Assembly: GCF_000720765.1 (NCBI RefSeq) | Contig: NZ_JODC01000009.1 | Location: 248,001-312,000 of the forward strand | Source: Streptomyces sp. NRRL S-646 | Lineage (GTDB): Bacteria > Actinomycetota > Actinomycetes > Streptomycetales > Streptomycetaceae | Length of the DNA: 64,000 nucleotides | Direction of reading: 5' to 3' | Shown: positions 27,117 through 35,553 of the stretch, piece after piece | Position numbering within the stretch: the first letter of the stretch is position 1 | Layout: every line of letters starts with the position of its first letter | Translations under genes and position numbers: made by a program | Notes under the pieces: generated by a model | The model's input: only the letters and a program-made list of their open reading frames with translations | Databases searched by the model: none | What the model was told of the DNA's origin: nothing

Positions 27117-27803
27117 TCACGCAAAGGGATCGTCCAGCAGCGCGATCGGGAGATTCCCCTCTTCGACGTCGGTCCGCGGAATGCGAATACCGAGGCCGTC
27201 GCCGACCGCCTGCCACACCACGGCGGGCAGACCTCCGTGGTGTTCGTCGAGGAAACTCACCCACTCCGGTGTGCTGCCGAACTCGGGCGGTCCGGGGTTC
27301 ACCGCGCCGGCGGCTCGCAGCGCCTCGTCCAGGGCCGCCACTTTCCCGGTCGTATCCACTTTCCGGCTGCTCAGAGGGCTTTCCCCGAACTCGGTGAACC
27401 ACACGGCGCCGTCACCACCGGGGGTGTACGCGAGCCAGCAGGGCTGCACCGCGATGTTCGGGTTGAGGCACACCAGGTCCTCACCGGGGAGCGGCTTCAC
27501 GACGGAGTCGTCGTAGAACCACCGCTCGTACCACGTGGACGAACCCGAGCCCTCCAGGACGTAACTCCACTCGCCCGATGTTCCGTACATACAGGGCCGC
27601 AGTGATGGCGTAACCGCGGAGAAGTCGAAATCCCGGTACCGGACAGGAGCCGCCATCTCCTCCTCACGGGCCCGCAGCCGCCCGAGGAGTTCCGCCACGG
27701 GGAGCCCGCGCACCGCGGTCAGCGATACGCCACCCCGCATGCCCGGGACCTTTCCGGGGGGCTCGTAACAGTGCTCGCCGAGCCACCTCAGACTGTCGTT
27801 CAT
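27117..27803 (-). CDS. unknown cytoplasmic protein beside the secreted nuclease-like gene
   Basis: A 228-residue soluble protein with no signal peptide or membrane segment. It starts MNDSLRWLGEHCYEPPGKVPG, and includes SLTAVRGLPVAELLGRL, a Trp-rich middle (GEWSYVLEGSGSSTWYERWF) and an acidic C-terminus. The RGLPVAELLGRL and WSYVLEG pattern faintly recalls the actinobacterial DUF6461 group often found near toxin or phage-like loci, but I am not sure. ATG at 27803 has GGGAGG at a spacing of 6. It converges on the nuclease-like gene and shares a terminator with it. An immunity or regulatory role is a guess from position only. Confidence 0.7.
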   Translation of the reverse strand: MNDSLRWLGEHCYEPPGKVPGMRGGVSLTAVRGLPVAELLGRLRAREEEMAAPVRYRDFDFSAVTPSLRPCMYGTSGEWSYVLEGSGSSTWYERWFYDDSVVKPLPGEDLVCLNPNIAVQPCWLAYTPGGDGAVWFTEFGESPLSSRKVDTTGKVAALDEALRAAGAVNPGPPEFGSTPEWVSFLDEHHGGLPAVVWQAVGDGLGIRIPRTDVEEGNLPIALLDDPFA

Positions 27804-27884
27804 CCTCGACCTCCCGCTCCAAGCACGATGAATGGTGCGCCGACGGCACGGAAATCCCTCCGAAGAGTACTCGCGGGGCACGGC

Positions 27885-27915
27885 AAAGGCCGCCCCGGTG
27901 TCCGGAACGGCCTTT
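27885..27915 (-). terminator. hairpin terminator after the SapA-like gene
   Basis: AAAGGCCG (27885-27892) pairs with CGGCCTTT (27908-27915) across a 15-nt loop. On the minus strand it ends in T's and lies 25 bp past the stop of the gene at 27941. Confidence 0.75.
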
Positions 27916-27940
27916 CCCGCATTTCTCGTACCACCGTGTC

Positions 27941-28327
27941 TCAGCAGGGCTTGCTGGAATAGCTGCTGTCCCCGTAGTGCCCTGCCCAGTTCACACAGCT
28001 CGCGGTGACCTTGATCGGGCCCGCGTAGGAGGCGTACTTGCCCACGTCGGCCCAGCCGCTGCCGTCCGCCGTGCCGATCCAGGCGCCGATCTCGACCGAG
28101 TTTCCAATGGCCGAGCCTTCCTTGATGGTGACCACGCACGCCTTCTGCCCGTCGCGCAGCAGATACGTCGAGGCTCCGCCCAGGTCCTTCGCGACCCGCA
28201 CGGTGTAGCCGTCGCCGCAGATGCCCTGCGCGGTCACCGCGCTGGCCGGGCCGGCCAGGCCGACCGTCGCGGTCAGGGCCAGGGCCGCGCCCACCACGCC
28301 GGTGACGGCCGTCCTGCGTTTCGACAT
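27941..28327 (-). CDS. small secreted protein similar to spore-associated protein A
   Basis: A 128-residue protein. A clear signal peptide (MSKRRTAVTGVVGAALALTA then TVGLAGPASA) is cleaved after Ala30. The mature part has four Cys (CGDGYTV, KACVVTI, ASCVNWAG, KPC), enough for two disulfides. The pattern of an N-terminal CG-GY, an ACVVTI strand and a Y-SYAGPI-V-A--CV-W block resembles the SapA family of Streptomyces spore-associated proteins, function unknown. ATG at 28327 has GGGGAAGG upstream. It is on the same strand as the unknown gene 27117-27803 but is separated from it by its own terminator. Confidence 0.72.
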   Translation of the reverse strand: MSKRRTAVTGVVGAALALTATVGLAGPASAVTAQGICGDGYTVRVAKDLGGASTYLLRDGQKACVVTIKEGSAIGNSVEIGAWIGTADGSGWADVGKYASYAGPIKVTASCVNWAGHYGDSSYSSKPC

Positions 28328-28459
28328 GCCTTCCCCCTCTTCTCCCACGGCTCCCGTGCCGCTCACGAACGTCCCGTGGATCTGCAATCCAAGTGACCGA
28401 AGGAGACGTTGAGATGAACAGGGCATGTCAAACATTCCAGAGGCGCCTCCGGCAGAAAC

Positions 28460-28505
28460 GGCGACGGGCCGGATGTCCTCCGTCGAGGAACACCGGCCCG
28501 TCGCC
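28460..28505 (-). terminator. long hairpin terminator after the PBP gene
   Basis: A 13-bp perfect stem (28460-28472, GGCGACGGGCCGG, with 28493-28505) whose loop contains a further CCTC/GAGG pairing. It is 42 bp past the stop codon of the penicillin-binding protein gene. Confidence 0.85.
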
Positions 28506-28546
28506 GCGCTGCATCGCGCCCTTACGACGATCTCTCGGTCAACGGC

Positions 28547-31207
28547 TCACCCTGTGCCTCCGAAGAGCCCTCCGTTGCCGTTGCCTCTGTTGTTGCCGGT
28601 CCCGGACGTGTCCGTGGCCGTCGGCGTCGAGGTCACGCCTCCGTCGGTGCCGCCGGTGTCCGTACCGCCGGTGTCCGTGCACTGCCAGCCGAACTTGCAC
28701 GACTCGCTCGCCGAGGGCGACGGGCTCGTCAAGGTCTCACTGGGCGTCGGACTCGGCGACGGACTCGTGAGGGTCGCACTGGGTGTCGGAACGGCCGTCG
28801 GGCTGGGCACGTCGTTGACGATCGTGCCGATCGGCTCCGGCGTCGGGAAGTCCTTCACCGGCTCGTTCTTCAGCGCGTCCGCCATGTAGTCGTGCCAGAT
28901 TTCGGCCGGGAACGAGGCTCCGTGGATCTTCTTCTGACCGCCCGTTCCATACATCTCCAGGAAGGTGCGGTTCTTCTCCGACTCGTCGTCGTTGTAGCGG
29001 AACATCGTGATCGACGTGGACAGCTGCGGGGTGTAGCCCACGAACCAGGCGGACTTGTTGCCGTCGGTGGTACCCGTCTTGCCGGCGACCTGCCGCCCGG
29101 GCAGTTGGGCGGCGGTACCCGTACCCTTGTCGACCACGGTCTTCAGCACGTCTGTGACGTTGTCGGCGACCTTTGGAGTGAATGCCTCGATGGGCTTGTC
29201 CGTGTGGGTGTAGACCGTGCCGTCCTGGCTCGTGACCTTCGTGACGGAGAACGGGTCACGCTGTTGGCCACTGGCCGCGAAGGTGGCGTAAGCACCCGCC
29301 ATGCGGATCGCACTCGGGTCGGAGATACCGATCGAGAACGACGGGAAGCTGGTACCGGCCAGGCTGTTCTTCTTGAGGCCGGCGTCCATGGCTGCCTCCT
29401 TCACCTTGTCCAGCCCGACGTCCATTCCGAGCTGCACATAGGCGGAGTTCACCGACTCCCGCATCGCCTCACGCAGGTCGATCTGGTACTTGGGCGGACT
29501 GCCGTACGACTCGTTGCCGTCGTTGGTCTGCAGCCACTCCTCGCCCTTGTCGTTCTTCCAGACCGTGTTGTCGTACTCCCTGATCTTGAGCTTGTTCTTG
29601 CCGCTGTACAGGCTCTTCGGAGAGACCTGCGTGCGTTCGTCCTGCGCCTGATCCGGACCGAGGCTCTTGTCGCGCACGCCCCACTTCATCGCCGCCGCCA
29701 GCACGAACGGTTTGAACGTCGAACCGACCTGGGCGCCGGTGACGTCGGCGTTGTTGGTGAAGTGCTTGGTCGCGTCCTCACCGCCGTAGATGGCCTTGAT
29801 GGCGCCGGTCGTCGGATCCACGGAAGCGCCGCCGAACTGGACGTGTGTGTCCGTGTTGGGGCGTTGCTTGGGCTTGATGTTGGCCTTCTGGACGTTCTTG
29901 ACCGAGGCCTCGAGCTCCTTGACCTTCTTCTTGTCGAAGGTCGTGTAGATCGAGTAGCCGCCCTGCTGCAGGTCGTCGGCGGTGATGTTCGTGTTGTTGA
30001 TCAGATACGCCTTGGCCAGGTCCACGAGGTAGCCGACCTGGCCGGCGAGCTGAGTGTTCGACCGCGGGTTCTTCACGTTGGGGAGCTTGGTGTACTTGGC
30101 CCGGGTCGCCGCGTCGAGATGGTGGTACTCGACCATCTTGTCGAGCGTGTTCTGCATCTGCCGCAGCGCACGCTTGCTGTTGGCGTCCGAGGTGGCCGCG
30201 GGGTCGATGGAGGTGGAGCCCGCAGGGTCGTAGTACGTGGCGCCCTTGAGCATCGCCGCCAGGAACGCACACTCGCCCGGGTTCAGGTCGACGGAGTCCT
30301 TGTTGAAGTACGCGCGGGCGGCCGCCTGGATGCCGTAGGCGTTGCGTCCGTAGTACGCGGAGTTCAGGTAGCCCTTCATGATCTCGTCCTTCGAGACCGT
30401 GGCACCCACCTTTATGGAGATGAAGATCTCCTTGAACTTACGCGTGATCGTCTGCGACTGGTCGCCGAGCCGCGCGTTCTTCACGTACTGCTGGGTGATC
30501 GTGGAGCCGCCCTGCGTCTCGCCGCCCCGGGCCATGTTGAACACGGCGCGGGCGATGCCCTTCGGGTCGATGCCGCTGTCGGTGTAGAAGGTCTTGTTCT
30601 CCTGCGAGACGACGGCGTACTGCATCGCCTTGGGGATCTGCGAGAGGTTGACGATCTGGCGGTTCGTCTCGCCGCCCGTGGCGACCATCTCGCTCTTGTC
30701 GGACCAGTAGAAGACGTTGTTCTGCGCCTTCGCGGTGTCGGCGACGTTCGGGACGCTCACCATGGCGTACCCGATGCCCGCCACGGCCACCAGGCTTCCG
30801 ATGAAGCCGATGAACAGGCCTGTCACCAGCTTCCACGACGGCACCCAGCGCGCCGCGCCGTACTTGCCCGCTCGCGGATAGTCGATCAGGCGCTTCCTGC
30901 CAGGATCGGGTGCTCGCCCTCTGCCCCGTCCGGGGCCGCCGGGCCCGCCGCGTCGACCTCCGCGGCCGGGCTCGGCCGCTCTGCGGCGGCCGCCTCCAGT
31001 TCTCTGTGCCGCGCGGCGGGCTTCGGCGCGGCCGCCGTACGACCGCTCCTCGTCAGTCGACCCCTGGCCCAGTCCGTAATCGGCCGGGGACCCGGTTGCG
31101 CCTCGCGGTGCCGCGCGGCGGCCGGAGGACGAGCCGGACTGGCCGCGTCGGGCCGCGGCACGTCCGCCTCCCTGCGGGTGCGGCGGTTTGCGACGGTGCT
31201 CGCTCAT
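28547..31207 (-). CDS. bifunctional class A penicillin-binding protein
   Basis: An 886-residue PBP1-type enzyme that polymerises and cross-links peptidoglycan. The first ~135 residues are a basic, Arg/Gly/Pro-rich cytoplasmic tail. One membrane anchor (about 143-165) follows. The GT51 glycosyltransferase domain has Glu203 in SQENKTFY and RGGETQGGSTITQQYVKN (GGSTITQQ). The transpeptidase domain has S496-TF-K499, SVNSAYVQLG and K710-TGTTDGNKSAWFVGY (KTGT). A Thr/Ser/Pro-rich tail of ~90 residues ends the protein. The start at 31207 was chosen because the extra 32 codons upstream lack coding bias. Confidence 0.93.
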   Translation of the reverse strand: MSEHRRKPPHPQGGGRAAARRGQSGSSSGRRAAPRGATGSPADYGLGQGSTDEERSYGGRAEARRAAQRTGGGRRRAAEPGRGGRRGGPGGPGRGRGRAPDPGRKRLIDYPRAGKYGAARWVPSWKLVTGLFIGFIGSLVAVAGIGYAMVSVPNVADTAKAQNNVFYWSDKSEMVATGGETNRQIVNLSQIPKAMQYAVVSQENKTFYTDSGIDPKGIARAVFNMARGGETQGGSTITQQYVKNARLGDQSQTITRKFKEIFISIKVGATVSKDEIMKGYLNSAYYGRNAYGIQAAARAYFNKDSVDLNPGECAFLAAMLKGATYYDPAGSTSIDPAATSDANSKRALRQMQNTLDKMVEYHHLDAATRAKYTKLPNVKNPRSNTQLAGQVGYLVDLAKAYLINNTNITADDLQQGGYSIYTTFDKKKVKELEASVKNVQKANIKPKQRPNTDTHVQFGGASVDPTTGAIKAIYGGEDATKHFTNNADVTGAQVGSTFKPFVLAAAMKWGVRDKSLGPDQAQDERTQVSPKSLYSGKNKLKIREYDNTVWKNDKGEEWLQTNDGNESYGSPPKYQIDLREAMRESVNSAYVQLGMDVGLDKVKEAAMDAGLKKNSLAGTSFPSFSIGISDPSAIRMAGAYATFAASGQQRDPFSVTKVTSQDGTVYTHTDKPIEAFTPKVADNVTDVLKTVVDKGTGTAAQLPGRQVAGKTGTTDGNKSAWFVGYTPQLSTSITMFRYNDDESEKNRTFLEMYGTGGQKKIHGASFPAEIWHDYMADALKNEPVKDFPTPEPIGTIVNDVPSPTAVPTPSATLTSPSPSPTPSETLTSPSPSASESCKFGWQCTDTGGTDTGGTDGGVTSTPTATDTSGTGNNRGNGNGGLFGGTG

Positions 31208-31320
31208 CGAACGACTACTCCTCGGGCAGGCGCACCCTTGCGCGCCTGGAAACGGCGGCTGGTTTCCGGTCCCCCCGAAGTACGGATGTGGTCGATCCCG
31301 CATTCACCCGTACTGCGCCG

Positions 31321-31354
31321 GGAGCCATGACACCCCCTGGTGTCACTCGGCTCC
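31321..31354. promoter_or_regulatory. imperfect inverted repeat in the PBP-padR divergent promoter region
   Basis: TGACACC (31328-31334) and GGTGTCA (31339-31345) form a 7-bp dyad, nested in GGAGCC (31321-31326) and GGCTCC (31349-31354). It is about 115 bp upstream of the PBP start in the 352-bp divergent gap 31208-31559. It could be an operator or an RNA hairpin; nothing ties it to a known regulator. Confidence 0.4.
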
Positions 31355-31509
31355 CGGTGGTTTGCATGCCGCACAGACTACGCACCGCCAAAACCCACTG
31401 AGCCCGAGACTTCACCCCAAATCAGGCAACTTGCCCCTGATGAATAAGTGATGTGATCCCGTTCACCGTCCCCCCACTTGTCGCATCCGGAAGGCCGTTC
31501 TATCGTCTT

Positions 31510-31530
31510 GATGTATCGAGTCGATACATC
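31510..31530. promoter_or_regulatory. probable PadR operator
   Basis: GATGTATCGA (31510-31519), one central base, and the exact inverse TCGATACATC (31521-31530) form a 21-bp palindrome. PadR-family operators typically contain ATGT and ACAT half-sites, as here. The site is 30 bp upstream of the padR-like start codon, the usual place for autorepression. Confidence 0.75.
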
Positions 31531-31559
31531 GGTGCGAGATAAGGCAAGGAGGCGAGCGG

Positions 31560-32243
31560 ATGAGCCGGCGTTCCGGGATCCTTGAGTTCGCCGTACTCGG
31601 CCTGCTCCGCGAGTCCCCGATGCACGGCTATGAGCTGCGGAAACGACTCAATACGTCCCTGGGGGTGTTCCGTGCGTTCAGCTACGGAACGCTCTACCCC
31701 TGCCTCAAGACGCTGGTCGCCAACGGCTGGTTGATCGAAGAGCCGGGACACACCCCCGAGGACGCCCTCGCTGCACCACTCGCAGGGCGTCGCGCCAAGA
31801 TCGTCTACCGGTTGACGGCGGAAGGTAAGGAGCACTTCGAGGAACTGCTCTCGCAGACGGGCCCCGACGCATACGAGGACGAGCACTTCGCCGCCCGTTT
31901 CGCCTTCTTCGGGCAGACGTCGCGCGACGTACGCATGCGCGTGCTGGAGGGCCGCCGCAGCCGGCTGGAGGAGCGTCTGGAGAAGATGCGCCTCTCCTTC
32001 GCACGCACCAGAGAGCGCCTCGACGACTACACGCTTGAGCTCCAGCGCCACGGGATGGAGTCCGTGGAGCGCGAAGTGCGCTGGCTGAACGAGCTCATCG
32101 AGAGCGAGCGGGCCGGACGGGACCTGAAGGGCCCCGCCTCCGGGGGGTCCGCTCAGCAGAACAACACATCTGGAGCGCCGGGCGTCCTGCCCCGTCCCGG
32201 GGACACCCCCGGGACGGATACGCCCGACGACACCGCCACGTGA
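31560..32243 (+). CDS. PadR-family transcriptional regulator
   Basis: A 227-residue regulator. The N-terminal winged helix (about 1-90) shows [38 protein letters not shown] and [15 protein letters not shown], all typical of PadR. A long C-terminal helical dimerisation region (about 110-185) is followed by a Gly/Ser/Pro tail. ATG at 31560 has AAGGAGG at 7-bp spacing, and a palindromic operator precedes it. It lies 44 bp ahead of the inositol-phosphate synthase gene, which it may co-regulate; the ligand is unknown. Confidence 0.92.
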   Translation: MSRRSGILEFAVLGLLRESPMHGYELRKRLNTSLGVFRAFSYGTLYPCLKTLVANGWLIEEPGHTPEDALAAPLAGRRAKIVYRLTAEGKEHFEELLSQTGPDAYEDEHFAARFAFFGQTSRDVRMRVLEGRRSRLEERLEKMRLSFARTRERLDDYTLELQRHGMESVEREVRWLNELIESERAGRDLKGPASGGSAQQNNTSGAPGVLPRPGDTPGTDTPDDTAT

Positions 32244-32287
32244 GAGTCCAGTCAGGGCCTCACTCGTACACACAGGGAGCAACCGGA

Positions 32288-33370
32288 ATGGGTTCGGTTC
32301 GCGTAGCCATCGTCGGTGTGGGCAACTGCGCCGCGTCGCTGGTTCAGGGAGTCGAGTACTACAAGGACGCCGACCCGGCGTCCAAGGTCCCCGGCCTGAT
32401 GCACGTCCAGTTCGGCGACTACCACGTCCGTGACGTCGAGTTCGTCGCCGCGTTCGACGTCGACGCGAAGAAGGTCGGCCTCGACCTCGCGGACGCCATC
32501 GGCGCCTCCGAGAACAACACCATCAAGATCTGCGACGTGCCGAACACCGGCGTGACCGTCCAGCGCGGCCACACCCTCGACGGCCTCGGCAAGTACTACC
32601 GCGAGACCATCGAGGAGTCCGACGCCGAGCCGGTCGACGTCGTCCAGGTCCTCAAGGACAAGCAGGTCGACGTCCTCGTCTGCTACCTGCCGGTGGGTTC
32701 CGAGGACGCGGCGAAGTTCTACGCCCAGTGCGCCATCGACGCCAAGGTCGCCTTCGTCAACGCTCTTCCGGTCTTCATCGCCGGTACGAAGGAGTGGGCG
32801 GACAAGTTCACCGCGGCGGGCGTCCCGATCGTCGGCGACGACATCAAGTCGCAGGTCGGCGCCACCATCACGCACCGCGTCATGGCGAAGCTGTTCGAGG
32901 ACCGGGGCGTCGTCCTGGACCGCACCATGCAGCTGAACGTCGGCGGCAACATGGACTTCAAGAACATGCTCGAGCGCGAGCGCCTGGAGTCCAAGAAGAT
33001 CTCCAAGACGCAGGCCGTCACCTCCCAGATCCCCGACCGGGACCTCGGCGAGAAGAACGTCCACATCGGCCCGTCCGACTACGTCGCCTGGCTGGACGAC
33101 CGCAAGTGGGCCTACGTCCGCCTTGAGGGCCGCGCCTTCGGTGACGTCCCGCTGAACCTCGAGTACAAGCTCGAGGTCTGGGACTCCCCGAACTCCGCGG
33201 GTGTCATCATCGACGCCCTGCGCGCCGCGAAGATCGCCAAGGACCGGGGCATCGGCGGCCCGATCCTGTCGGCCTCCAGCTACTTCATGAAGTCCCCGCC
33301 GGTCCAGTACTTCGACGACGAGGCCCGCGAGAACGTCGAGAAGTTCATCAAGGGTGAGGTCGAGCGCTAA
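32288..33370 (+). CDS. ino1: inositol-3-phosphate (myo-inositol-1-phosphate) synthase
   Basis: A 360-residue actinobacterial-type synthase. The NAD-binding [20 protein letters not shown] is at the N-terminus, and the catalytic domain has [30 protein letters not shown] and [10 protein letters not shown] with conserved lysines. It converts glucose 6-phosphate to myo-inositol 3-phosphate, the precursor of mycothiol and phosphatidylinositol in actinomycetes. ATG at 32288 follows CAGGGAG; the upstream in-frame GTG at 32240 overlaps the padR end and is unlikely. A hairpin terminator follows. Confidence 0.95.
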   Translation: MGSVRVAIVGVGNCAASLVQGVEYYKDADPASKVPGLMHVQFGDYHVRDVEFVAAFDVDAKKVGLDLADAIGASENNTIKICDVPNTGVTVQRGHTLDGLGKYYRETIEESDAEPVDVVQVLKDKQVDVLVCYLPVGSEDAAKFYAQCAIDAKVAFVNALPVFIAGTKEWADKFTAAGVPIVGDDIKSQVGATITHRVMAKLFEDRGVVLDRTMQLNVGGNMDFKNMLERERLESKKISKTQAVTSQIPDRDLGEKNVHIGPSDYVAWLDDRKWAYVRLEGRAFGDVPLNLEYKLEVWDSPNSAGVIIDALRAAKIAKDRGIGGPILSASSYFMKSPPVQYFDDEARENVEKFIKGEVER

Positions 33371-33403
33371 GCGCTGACACAACTGCTCCTGCCAGGGCGT
33401 CGA

Positions 33404-33432
33404 GGGTCCCCGGGTTGCACGCCCGGGGACCC
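33404..33432 (+). terminator. hairpin terminator after ino1
   Basis: An 11-bp perfect stem: GGGTCCCCGGG (33404-33414) with 33422-33432, 7-nt loop. It lies 33 bp past the stop codon. Confidence 0.85.
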
Positions 33433-33456
33433 TCCCCGTATGTGAGGCTGTGCCCC

Positions 33457-34719
33457 ATGGCCGTCGTCCGTGATCTGCGCACTCTTCTGCGCTTCGCGAA
33501 CTTCCGGCGCCTGCTCGCCGTACGCCTGCTCTCCCAGGGCGCCGACGGCGTCTACCAGGTCGCACTCGCCACCTACGTCGTCTTCTCGCCGGAGAAACAG
33601 ACCTCGGCCACCGCGATCGCCTCCGCCATGGCGGTCCTGCTGCTTCCGTACTCCCTGGTGGGCCCCTTCGCAGGAGTCCTCCTGGACCGCTGGCGCCGCC
33701 GCCAGGTCTTCCTCTACGGCAACCTGCTGCGTGCCCTGCTGGCGTCGGCGACGGCCATCCTGATCCTCAGTCACGTCCCGGACTGGCTCTTCTACGTCTC
33801 CGCGCTCTGCGTCACCGCCGTCAACCGCTTCGTTCTGGCCGGCCTGTCCGCCGCGCTGCCGCGCGTGGTCGACGGTGAGCGCCTGGTGATGGCCAACTCC
33901 CTTTCCCCGACCGCCGGTACGCTCGCCGCGACCGCGGGCGGCGGTCTCGCGTTCGTCGTACGGCTGGTGGTGGCGGACTCCGACGCCGCCGTGGTCCTGC
34001 TGGGCGCCGCCCTGTATCTGTGCGCGGCGCTCGCGTCGCTGCGTCTGGCCCCGGAACTGCTCGGGCCGGACGCCGAGTTGGTGCAGCCGAGGCTGGCCAC
34101 GGCACTCACCGGCACGGCCCGCGACCTGACGGCGGGTGTACGACACCTCGCCGCACCGCCACGCCGGGAGGCCGCCTGGGCACTTGTCACGATGACCCTG
34201 ATGCGGTTCTGCTACGGCGCGCTGCTGGTCATGCTGTTGATGCTGTGCCGGTACACCTTCGCCTCGACCGCAGACGACGGACTGCGGCTGCTGGGGCTGG
34301 CGTTGGGAACTTCCGCCGCAGGCTTCTTCGCGGCAGCCGTGGTGACGCCCTGGGCCGCGGGACGCCTCGGGCCGGGCCGCTGGATCGTGGTGTGCGCCGC
34401 GGCGGCGGCCGTCCTGGAACCCGCCCTCGGTCTTCCGTTCGCCACCGCTCCGATGCTGGTCGCGACGTTCGTCCTCGGCCTCACCACCCAGGGCGCGAAG
34501 ATCGCCACAGACACAGTCGTGCAGTCTTCCGTGGACGACGGCTTCCGAGGCAGGATCTTCTCCGTCTACGACGTCCTGTTCAACACCGCCTTCGTGGGCG
34601 CCGCGGCGGTGGCCGCACTGATGCTGCCGCCGGACGGCCGCTCCGTGCCGCTGGTGGTCACAGTTGCCGTTGTCTACGCGGTAGTTGCCGGTGCTATGGC
34701 CCGCTTTGAGCGCCAGTAA
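33457..34719 (+). CDS. MFS transporter
   Basis: A 420-residue major facilitator transporter with about twelve hydrophobic segments. The N-terminal signature LRTLLRFANFRRLLAVRLLSQGADGVYQVALATYVVF contains FRRLL-ARLLSQ-GDG-as in MFS_3-type exporters (visible as FRRLLAVRLLSQGADGVYQV), and LVGPFAGVLLDRWRRRQVFLYGN is the loop 2-3 motif (GVLLDRWRRR). Probably a drug or metabolite exporter of unknown substrate. ATG at 33457 follows a GAGG nine bases upstream. Confidence 0.9.
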   Translation: MAVVRDLRTLLRFANFRRLLAVRLLSQGADGVYQVALATYVVFSPEKQTSATAIASAMAVLLLPYSLVGPFAGVLLDRWRRRQVFLYGNLLRALLASATAILILSHVPDWLFYVSALCVTAVNRFVLAGLSAALPRVVDGERLVMANSLSPTAGTLAATAGGGLAFVVRLVVADSDAAVVLLGAALYLCAALASLRLAPELLGPDAELVQPRLATALTGTARDLTAGVRHLAAPPRREAAWALVTMTLMRFCYGALLVMLLMLCRYTFASTADDGLRLLGLALGTSAAGFFAAAVVTPWAAGRLGPGRWIVVCAAAAAVLEPALGLPFATAPMLVATFVLGLTTQGAKIATDTVVQSSVDDGFRGRIFSVYDVLFNTAFVGAAAVAALMLPPDGRSVPLVVTVAVVYAVVAGAMARFERQ

Positions 34720-34842
34720 GTGTCACATCAAGGCCACAGAGTCCCTCTGGATTACAGAAGTGTCAGTGGCAGCCGATAATTTACCGGGGTCTTACGCGGC
34801 TCTTATGCAAGCCGCTCACCAACTCTTCAGGGGGACCCTCAA

Positions 34843-35454
34843 GTGACCACTCCGCCCCAGGGCCAGAACCCGTTCGCACAGGGCCAGCAGCCCTACGGCC
34901 AGCCCCAGGGCCAGGCACCGTACCCGCCGCAGGGCTCGGCACCGTACCCGCCGCAGGGCTCGGCACCGTACCCGCCGCAGGGCTCGGCGCCGTACCCGCC
35001 CCAGGGGCAAGCGCCGTATCCGCCTCAGGGCGGCTACCCGCAGCAGCCGGGTCAGCCTGGGTTCCCCCAGCAGGCCACCGCACCGTACGCGCCGATTCCT
35101 CCGCAGCCGAGCCGCAAGCTCAGCTTCAAGGCGATCAGGATCATCGCCGTCATCGTGATCGCCATTGTCGCAGCCGTCGTCAGCTTCATAACCAGCCAGA
35201 ACGACGCCGACACCGCCAAGGTCGGCGACTGCATGCACCGCGGCAGCAGCAACGACAACAACCCGGACCTCGAGGTCGTGAAGTGCGACTCGTCGCAGGC
35301 CCAGTACATCGTGCTGGCCAAGATCAACGGCAACTACTCGGAGACCGAGGCCCAGACCAAATGCCTGGCAGCCGCCAAGGACTTCCAGTACTCGTACACC
35401 GAGAGCAGTGACAGCAACGACTTCCTGCTCTGCCTGAAGGACTACAAGAAGTAG
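34843..35454 (+). CDS. LppU/SCO3897-family membrane-anchored protein with Pro/Gln-rich repeats
   Basis: A 203-residue protein. Residues 1-88 are cytoplasmic, Pro/Gln/Tyr-rich and contain five near-identical octapeptides of the QGSAPYPP type. One transmembrane helix (about 100-121) is followed by an external domain of ~80 residues with three Cys (VGDCMHRG, VVKCDSSQAQY, KCLAAAKD) and the LLCLKDYKK end. The external domain matches the actinobacterial LppU/SCO3897 family, function unknown. GTG at 34843 with AGGGGGA upstream. It converges on cca across a parS-containing 60-bp palindrome. Confidence 0.85.
   Translation: MTTPPQGQNPFAQGQQPYGQPQGQAPYPPQGSAPYPPQGSAPYPPQGSAPYPPQGQAPYPPQGGYPQQPGQPGFPQQATAPYAPIPPQPSRKLSFKAIRIIAVIVIAIVAAVVSFITSQNDADTAKVGDCMHRGSSNDNNPDLEVVKCDSSQAQYIVLAKINGNYSETEAQTKCLAAAKDFQYSYTESSDSNDFLLCLKDYKK
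34906..35025 (+). repeat. five tandem 24-bp repeats within the LppU-like gene
   Basis: Units begin at 34906, 34930, 34954, 34978 and 35002 and encode QGxAPYPP. Units 2 and 3 are identical; the first and last two carry a few substitutions, including synonymous ones. The array probably expands and contracts by slippage between strains. Confidence 0.9.
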
Positions 35455-35455
35455 G

Positions 35456-35515
35456 CCGGGATACGCGTCGGGGGCGGTGTTTCACGTGAAACACCGCCCC
35501 CGACGCGTATCCCGG
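35456..35515. terminator. 60-bp perfect palindrome with a parS site at its centre
   Basis: Bases 35456-35515 equal their own reverse complement exactly. The central 16 bp (35478-35493) are TGTTTCACGTGAAACA, a perfect parS; the arms are GC-rich. It starts 1 bp after the LppU-like stop codon and lies before the convergent cca stop, so as RNA it would fold into a long stem acting as a bidirectional terminator. One element thus appears to be both a ParB site and a transcription terminator. Confidence 0.85.
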
Positions 35516-35541
35516 GTCATGTTTCACGTGAAACATGACCC
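35514..35541. promoter_or_regulatory. second parS inside a 28-bp perfect palindrome
   Basis: Perfect parS at 35520-35535 with arms GGGTCA and TGACCC completing a 28-bp palindrome. Its centre is 42 bp (about four helical turns) from that of the 60-bp palindrome, with which it shares two bases. Confidence 0.9.
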
Positions 35542-35553
35542 CGTTTCACAGCC

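Noticed and set aside
28892..31330. 812-codon plus-strand frame over the PBP gene
   Set aside because: Antisense shadow; the minus strand encodes an intact PBP with all catalytic motifs.
34906..35025. CRISPR-like repeat array
   Set aside because: Units are contiguous 24-bp coding repeats without spacers, in frame in the LppU-like gene.
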